Source: Deltaproteobacteria bacterium
GTDB lineage: Bacteria > Desulfobacterota > GWC2-55-46
Reading direction: 5' to 3'
Length of the DNA: 17,975 nucleotides
Assembly: GCA_030646655.1 (NCBI GenBank)
Contig: JAUSLB010000289.1
Coordinates: forward strand, 1 to 17,975
In this document: piece by piece, positions 13,070 to 17,975 of the stretch
How positions within the stretch are numbered: the first letter of the stretch is position 1
Layout of the letters: each line of letters starts with the position of its first letter
The notes under the pieces: generated by a model
Databases searched by the model: none
What the model saw: the letters and a program-made list of their open reading frames with translations, nothing else
What the model was told of the DNA's origin: nothing
Program-made: the position numbers and the translations under genes

Positions 13070-14908
13070 ATGGCCTTCAGGAAAAAGGCTCTCTTAACAT
13101 TCATACCGGCCCTTCTGGCCTTCCTCCTTACGCTTGGAACCTCATTTTTAGCTCATCCCTCAAACGGCCTCTGCTCGGATTCCGGTCAGATCTCATCCGC
13201 AACTGACGCAGGCATAAAGGAAGCGTCTCTTCCGCCCTATCCGCCCGCTCCGAGGCTCAAGGCAGGGGACTACCCGAAGGTAAAAGGCTTTAACCCGAGG
13301 CTAACGGTCTGGATAGCGGCCCAGCTCCATTTATGGTTCGCCGCGTTCGTGCTGGCCGTCCCGATATTCGTCCTTATATTCGAGGCTGTCGGCGTGGCAA
13401 AGAAGGACAGGAGATACGACGAGACCGCCTATGAGTTCATGAGGGTCAGCATCGTAGCTTACTCGATAACCGCTATCACAGGGGGGTTTCTTCTCTTGGG
13501 CCTAATCGTATTCTACCCTGACCTGATGAAATACTTGGCCTCGATATTCGGCCCCACGATGATCCTATACGCCCTTGTGTTCTTCATCGAGTCAGGCGTC
13601 CTGTATACTTACTATTACGGCTGGCACGCGCTCGATAGGGGAGTAAAAAAGTGGGCGCATCTTTTTTTGGGGCTGTTGTTAAATTTATCCGGCACCGCAT
13701 TGATGTTCATAGCGAACGCCTGGGTGACTTTCATGATGACCCCGGCGGGCGTCGACATAAAAGGCTCGTTCGACGGGAACATCTGGCACGCTGTCCATAA
13801 CCACCTGTGGAACCCGATGAACCTCCACAGGTTCATAGCCAATATCGCGTACGGCGGGTCTATAGTAGGGGCTTACGCGGCTTACATGTTCTTAAGCGCG
13901 AGGACGAATGAGGAGAGGGCGCATTACGACTGGATGGGGTATTCGGCGAACTTCATAGCCATAGGCGCGCTCCTTCCGCTCCCTTTCGCGGGATACTGGC
14001 TTACGGCTGAAATATACGCCTACAGCCAGCAGATGGGGATAAACCTGATGGGAGGGGTCTTCGCTTGGCTATTCATAATACAGGCGGTATTGATAGGGGC
14101 GTTATTTTTGGCCGCGAACTATTACCTCTGGTGCGGGATGGGAAGGAGCGAGGGGGGATTTCGCTATACGAAATACATCAAATATATCGCCTTCGTGATA
14201 ACGGCATCTTTCCTCGTGTGGTTCACACCGCATACGCTTGTCTTAAAGCCGTGGGAGGCGAAGGCGCTCGGGGGGCAGTATCATCCGTATCTCGGGCCGC
14301 TTGGGTTGATGCCCGCCAAGAACACGGCAGTAAACATAATGCTCCTCTTTACGTTCTTAAGCTTCCTTTTATACAGGCGGGCGAACAGGATCGCTACTGT
14401 ACCTTGGACCAGATACGGCCATGCGGCGCAGGCCGCGATATTTGTCGCCGCGATAGCGAACATAATCTGGCTCGGGGTCTATTACGGGTATTTCACCAAT
14501 ACGGTCTATAAGGTCGCCTCGTCCGTGCCGCAGGTCGCCTCAACCCTTTTTGTGATCATCTCCTGCTCAATAATCGAGGCGGCCGTATATAAGGGCTCGA
14601 AAGAGGCGGGGCCTTTTGAGTGGGGGAGGATGCCGGAGAGGAGCCAGTACGCGCTGTTTTTAATCGCCGTGACGTTCACTTGGCTAATGGGGCTCATGGG
14701 GTTCGTAAGGTCTGCGATAAGGCAGCACTGGCATGTCTATTCGATAATGAGGGACAGCTCCCCTGATGCCTTCACGCCGACCATAGGCTACGCGGCAAGG
14801 GTGGTATCGGCCGGCACTATAATATTCATGGCCATAGTTATTTTCATATTCTGGGTGAGCAACTTATCCGAGAGGCCGTCATCTGAAAGGGGCGGTTTAG
14901 ATGAATAA
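13070..14908 (+). CDS. Divergent CydA-like (cytochrome bd-type) membrane oxidase subunit
   Basis: This 612-aa polytopic protein has an extra N-terminal hydrophobic segment and Pro-rich linker (1-75). After it comes a CydA-like core: H87 in QLHLWF (position of the first haem ligand), TAITGG (134-139), FFIES with E174, LMFIANAWVTFMMTPAG (211-227; compare ANGW/TPVG in CydA), WNPMNLHRFIAN (247-258), NIM with M424, and RQHW (551-554; compare GRQPW). Several key positions differ. The second haem histidine is shifted one helical turn earlier (H253), the first of the two conserved acidic residues is replaced by a hydrophobic residue or Tyr, and the Arg before the haem Met is Asn. No cydB is present; two c-type cytochromes follow, so electrons may come from cytochrome c. 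Related bd-like oxidases are reported in Nitrospira. The fold is fairly sure, the activity is not. Confidence 0.8.
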   Translation: MAFRKKALLTFIPALLAFLLTLGTSFLAHPSNGLCSDSGQISSATDAGIKEASLPPYPPAPRLKAGDYPKVKGFNPRLTVWIAAQLHLWFAAFVLAVPIFVLIFEAVGVAKKDRRYDETAYEFMRVSIVAYSITAITGGFLLLGLIVFYPDLMKYLASIFGPTMILYALVFFIESGVLYTYYYGWHALDRGVKKWAHLFLGLLLNLSGTALMFIANAWVTFMMTPAGVDIKGSFDGNIWHAVHNHLWNPMNLHRFIANIAYGGSIVGAYAAYMFLSARTNEERAHYDWMGYSANFIAIGALLPLPFAGYWLTAEIYAYSQQMGINLMGGVFAWLFIIQAVLIGALFLAANYYLWCGMGRSEGGFRYTKYIKYIAFVITASFLVWFTPHTLVLKPWEAKALGGQYHPYLGPLGLMPAKNTAVNIMLLFTFLSFLLYRRANRIATVPWTRYGHAAQAAIFVAAIANIIWLGVYYGYFTNTVYKVASSVPQVASTLFVIISCSIIEAAVYKGSKEAGPFEWGRMPERSQYALFLIAVTFTWLMGLMGFVRSAIRQHWHVYSIMRDSSPDAFTPTIGYAARVVSAGTIIFMAIVIFIFWVSNLSERPSSERGGLDE

Positions 14909-15383
14909 TTTTTTAAAGGTAACGGCCTTCAGCCTCTTTTTAATCGGGGTATATACATTCTTTTCGGATAAGCTCATCCCGCCGATTACGCCTGAGGCGC
15001 CTCCAAAGGATGAGGAGGTTACGGCAGGCTCGATGACGGTGGAGGATTTTATAAGGCTCGGAGAAAAGGTTTTTAACGGCAAGGGCGCGTGCACGCTCTG
15101 CCATAACCCTGTCGGAGGCAGGGCGCCTTCGCTCGACGGTATCATGAAAAAAGCGGGCGGGACTATAAAAGAGGCCGGGTACAGGGGGGGCGCGAAGAGC
15201 GCTGAAGAGTATATAAGGGAGTCGATGGCAAACCCTTCAGCGTATGTCGTGCCGGGTTTCGGCGTGACAGGCTCTAAGGATAAGGTAAGCCCGATGCCGG
15301 ACGTGAGGGCAGGGGAGATCGGATTGAGCGAGGTAGAGATAGATTCCGTCATAGCCTACTTCCAGAGCGCCGGGGGGCTTTGA
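14901..15383 (+). CDS. Membrane-anchored monohaem cytochrome c
   Basis: This 160-aa protein has an uncleaved N-terminal anchor (about 5-21) and a Pro/Glu-rich linker. A class-I-like c domain follows with haem motif CTLCH (C64, C67, H68) and a likely axial Met at 132 (SPMPD). The helix EVEIDSVIAYFQSAGGL closes the fold. Its ATG overlaps the end of the CydA-like gene by 8 nt (ATGAATAA), which strongly implies coupling and a shared complex. It probably carries electrons on the periplasmic side to the CydA-like subunit. Confidence 0.88.
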   Translation: MNNFLKVTAFSLFLIGVYTFFSDKLIPPITPEAPPKDEEVTAGSMTVEDFIRLGEKVFNGKGACTLCHNPVGGRAPSLDGIMKKAGGTIKEAGYRGGAKSAEEYIRESMANPSAYVVPGFGVTGSKDKVSPMPDVRAGEIGLSEVEIDSVIAYFQSAGGL

Positions 15384-15431
15384 AGTGACCGTAGGGCCTC
15401 CGGGGGTGGCGGCTCAGTCTGAGGAAGTAAG

Positions 15432-16193
15432 ATGAAGATACCGAAGCCCCTTCAATTCATAATGCTCGCTGTCGTTTTTTACGGGCTTTTGAAAATCCCG
15501 GGCCTGCTCCTCGGTAATCCGATCCCCCAGAGCGTCATATTCATGTACATGCTCTTTATCGTGATCACGATCCTCCTTGTGATGACCTCCACCGATGAAT
15601 CGGCGAAAGAGCTTTTCTCTCCGATAAGGGCGCTTGTCGAGGACCCTTCGAAGAAATTTTTAAGGAATATTGTTTTCGCAGCCGTCCCGCTTTTGGCCGG
15701 ATATGCCGCATACGGCTTTACGGATACAGGGGTCGAGCCACCTTCAGGATTGAGGTCGGTACACCCCGCGCCGCCTGAGGCGCTGAAGGCCTACGGCAAA
15801 ACATTCGTCCTTTCTGCCCTTGAGAACCCGCTACGCAGGCTTGAGAAGGAAAACCCCGACGGGTTCAGGAAGCTCGTTGAAGAGGGCGGGGAGGTCTATT
15901 TCAGGGACTGTTTTTTTTGTCACGGGTCTAAGCTCGACGGGGGAGGCCACTACGCGCACGCCATGAGCCCGCCGCCGCTTTCATTTAAGGGGAGCGATAC
16001 GATAGCTCAGTTGCAGGAGTCGTATCTATTCTGGAGGATCGTTAAGGGCGGCCCGGGGCTGCCTCGGGAGGCGGGGCCTTCGGAGTCATCGATGCCCGCG
16101 TGGGAGGATAAGCTTGCGGAGGATGAGGTATGGAAGGTTGTGCTATTTTTATACGATTACACGGGAAATAGGCCGAGGTCGTGGGGCAAGTGA
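15432..16193 (+). CDS. Cytochrome c with three N-terminal membrane helices
   Basis: This 253-aa protein has three predicted membrane segments (about 7-27, 33-52, 78-95), then a periplasmic c domain. The haem motif is CFFCH (C160, C163, H164), followed by GSKLDGGGHYAHAMSPPP, with axial Met M211 in SSMPAW and the closing helix EVWKVVLFLYDYTG. The multi-helix N-terminus is unusual for a simple cytochrome c and suggests it is a structural subunit of the oxidase complex, perhaps in place of CydB; that is inference. GAGGAAG precedes ATG 15432. It follows the first cytochrome after 48 bp. Confidence 0.85.
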   Translation: MKIPKPLQFIMLAVVFYGLLKIPGLLLGNPIPQSVIFMYMLFIVITILLVMTSTDESAKELFSPIRALVEDPSKKFLRNIVFAAVPLLAGYAAYGFTDTGVEPPSGLRSVHPAPPEALKAYGKTFVLSALENPLRRLEKENPDGFRKLVEEGGEVYFRDCFFCHGSKLDGGGHYAHAMSPPPLSFKGSDTIAQLQESYLFWRIVKGGPGLPREAGPSESSMPAWEDKLAEDEVWKVVLFLYDYTGNRPRSWGK

Positions 16194-16227
16194 ATTTACT
16201 TTTAGATTGACGTTTTAAAAGAATTGA

Positions 16228-16261
16228 CCACCCCCACCCCCGCCCACCCCCGTAAAGGGGG
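16228..16261 (-). other. C/G-rich tract, possible G-quadruplex on minus strand
   Basis: The plus strand is a C-run series (CCACCCCCACCCCCGCCCAC and on), closing with a CCCCC-GTAAA-GGGGG hairpin (16247-16261). Read on the minus strand it gives four or more G-runs separated by one base, a classic quadruplex pattern. It lies between the second cytochrome gene and the broken exported gene. Similar low-complexity tracts are common between genes. Confidence 0.5.
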
Positions 16262-16312
16262 AGGGGAAAAGAGAGGGGACGCGAAGGATTGATCCGAGTT
16301 GGATAGAGGCCG

Positions 16313-16400
16313 ATGCGGAAGACTGTAATAGCCATATTGTTTTTACTTGCCCTGCCGGGGATTGCGGCATCTGAAAATATTTCAGAGAGGGGCAAGATAC
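16313..16400 (+). pseudogene. Truncated exported protein (probable further cytochrome c of the oxidase operon)
   Basis: ATG 16313 is preceded by AGAGG. It opens a typical signal peptide, MRKTVIAILFLLALPGIAAS, and then ENISERGKI, which looks like the start of a small cytochrome c just before its haem motif. After about residue 29 the frame runs into sequence that is the antisense of the P-type ATPase gene and stops at 16480 without any CxxCH. The gene is thus cut at about 16396-16403. Its identity as a cytochrome is inferred from its place in the operon and the N-terminal pattern. Confidence 0.6.
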
Positions 16401-17889
16401 GAACGAGCATAACAGGAGTATCCGCTCAGGCGCGCCCTTTACAAAGGCGTAGTAAGCCTTTTCATCCTCTTTGTAAATAGAGGTCATCATCTTCCTCTCT
16501 GCGTCAAAAGGGACCTCGCCCGTATGGGTAAGGGTTTTTTCAAGCTCGTCCCTTTTTAACCCGGCTTTGAGCCCGAGGGTTAAAAGCGCGCCCTCGGTAG
16601 GATCCCCTATGACCGTCCAAGAGTCCTCCGTCTTTTTAAGCTCCGCGCTGTTGCATAAGGCCCCGGTCTTCAATGCGAGAATGAGCGCTTGGCACTCCTG
16701 CGGCCTTATCCGAGTGGAGCCTTTGAGGAAGTGGCCCTCCGGGGAGTAGCCGGTCCCCGAGACGGTTATCGTCTCGCCCGTTGAAAGGAACAGCCTCTTT
16801 ACGGTCATCTGGTTCTGGGTGAGAGTGCCTGTTTTATCCGAAGCGATGATGGTAGCAGAGCCCAAAGTCTCTACCGAAGGGAGCTTCCTGATAAGGGCGT
16901 GCCTCCTTACCATCCTCTGGACCCCGAGGGCCAATACGATCGTAACGACGGCAGGCAGGCCCTCAGGTATAGCGGCCACAGCGAGGCTGACCGCTATAAG
17001 GAACATATCGATAAGCTCCTCGCCCCGGACAACGCCTATGAGGAAGATTAATGCGCAGATACCGCCTGCGGCATAGACAAGGAACCTCCCGAACTCGGCA
17101 AGCCTCTTCTGCAAGGGCGTGGGCTCAGGCTTTACCTCCTGCAACATTTTCGCGATCTTGCCCATCTCGGTAGCCATGCCTGTGGCGATAATGACCCCCT
17201 TGCCCCTGCCGTAGACGACCGTTGTGCCCGAATATGCCATATTAGTCCTGTCGGCAAGGGGCAGCGTGTTCTCGAGCTCCCCGGACCCCTTTTCAATGGG
17301 GTGGGACTCCCCTGTAAGCGGGGCCTCCTGGACCTTCAATAGCTTTGAGTCTATTATCCGGCAGTCGGCGGGCAGGTTGTCCCCGCTCTCAAGCGCGACC
17401 ACATCACCGGGGACAAGCTCTTTAGCGGGTATGACCTTAAGCTCCCCTCCGCGAAGGACCTTTGCAGAAGGGGCGGATAGCTTCTTTAGGGCTTCCATGA
17501 CCCTTTCGGCCTTCTCCTCCTGAATAAAGCCGATGACGCCGTTAAGGACGACTATGGCCATTATGGCAAGCATGTCTATCCACTCGCCGAGAAGGCCAGC
17601 GATAATAGCGGCGCCGATGAGCACGAGTATTATGAATTCAGTGAACTGCTTGGGGAATTTTTTGAGGAGGGGCTCTCTTTTTTTCTCAAGGAGGGCGTTC
17701 GGCCCGAATTTTTGGAGGCGCAGACGCGCCTCTTCGGGGCTTAAACCTCTCTGCGGGTCTGTCTGGAGCTCCTCTGCAACTTGGCGGACAGGTTTTTGAT
17801 GCCATTCCATCAGGGGTACCTCAGGTGTTTTCAGCATTACCCGATTATATTAAAAAAAAGGTTTAAATGAAAGCCATTGTCTAATTAGT

Positions 17890-17920
17890 TTGACAATATT
17901 CCTCCTTTTTATACTATAAT
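17890..17920 (+). promoter_or_regulatory. Sigma-70-type promoter reading out of the window
   Basis: TTGACA (17890-17895) and TATAAT (17915-17920) are both perfect but separated by 19 nt, slightly long. An inverted repeat ATTGTC-N10-GACAAT (17876-17897) overlaps the -35 box and could be an operator. It would drive a plus-strand gene beyond the right edge, divergent from the ATPase gene. Confidence 0.5.
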
Positions 17921-17975
17921 ACGGGTTTAATGTCCCGGCAGTAAAGGGGCGTAAACTCTGTATTTTCTTAACATT

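Larger units (their letters stand above)
16215..17837 (-). pseudogene. Cation-transporting P-type ATPase (type II), C-terminally truncated
   Basis: The first 480 residues (17837 to about 16398) are a normal type-II cation ATPase of the Ca2+/PMR1-like class. They include an N-terminal EWHQKPVRQVAEEL segment, TM1-2, actuator motif TGES (175-178), PEGLP in TM4 (291-295), phosphorylation motif DKTGTLT with D334, and the nucleotide-domain FVKGAPERI. After LLLCSFV the homology stops, and some 60 further residues, ending in a Gly run, read through the opposite strand of the neighbouring gene to a stop at 16215. About 400 residues are missing (GDGVND hinge and TM5-10), so it should not transport. ATG 17837 is used; ATG 17810 is an alternative. 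Confidence 0.85.

Noticed and set aside
1..17975. CRISPR array, tRNA, rRNA, transposase
   Set aside because: No regularly spaced direct repeats, RNA-gene signatures or transposase motifs were seen by eye on either strand.

Overview
The window looks like chromosomal DNA of an anaerobic or microaerophilic Gram-negative bacterium. The best guess is Nitrospirota or a neighbouring deltaproteobacterial-type lineage. The guess rests on three things: a CydA-like oxidase next to c-type cytochromes without an obvious CydB, an outer-membrane beta-barrel protein, and intergenic repeats with GCTGAAAAAG ends of a kind I associate with those groups. The assignment is inference. No rRNA, tRNA, CRISPR array or transposase was seen.

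Layout, left to right. (1) The end of a CBS-domain protein, then a bidirectional terminator. (2) A minus-strand pair, an ArsS-type radical SAM enzyme and its peroxidase-like partner, divergent from a lone LolD/MacB-type ABC ATPase. (3) A DUF2238-type membrane protein, divergent from an outer-membrane barrel protein, and a 60-aa zinc-ribbon protein. (4) A minus-strand run: UDP-glucuronate 4-epimerase-like enzyme, YhaM-like OB/HD nuclease, and a family-4-like uracil-DNA glycosylase that has lost most of its iron-sulfur cysteines. (5) Three paralogous small secreted proteins on the minus strand, with a promoter, a terminator and a MITE-like repeat between two of them. (6) An RNA-repair pair, RtcB ligase and archease, followed by a palindrome-rich repeat and a strong terminator. 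(7) A small minus-strand pair, a zinc-ribbon protein and an EF-Tu domain-2-like protein, plus a 37-aa membrane peptide. (8) A respiratory operon: a 37-aa membrane peptide, a 612-aa divergent CydA-like protein, two membrane-anchored c-type cytochromes, and the stump of a further exported protein. (9) A cation P-type ATPase lacking its C-terminal half.

Two near-identical 97-bp repeats (9551-9647 and 12782-12878, 93/97 matching) lie in inverted orientation around the RtcB-to-membrane-peptide block. Each sits directly upstream of an outward-reading gene set (the secreted paralogs and the oxidase operon) in the same orientation relative to that set. They could therefore be leader-type regulatory elements as well as recombination substrates.

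The most unusual points are the oxidase operon with its tiny membrane peptide and altered haem-ligand positions, the matched 97-bp leaders, and the breakpoint near 16400. At that point an exported protein gene and the convergent P-type ATPase gene are both cut off, which suggests a deletion or an assembly join.
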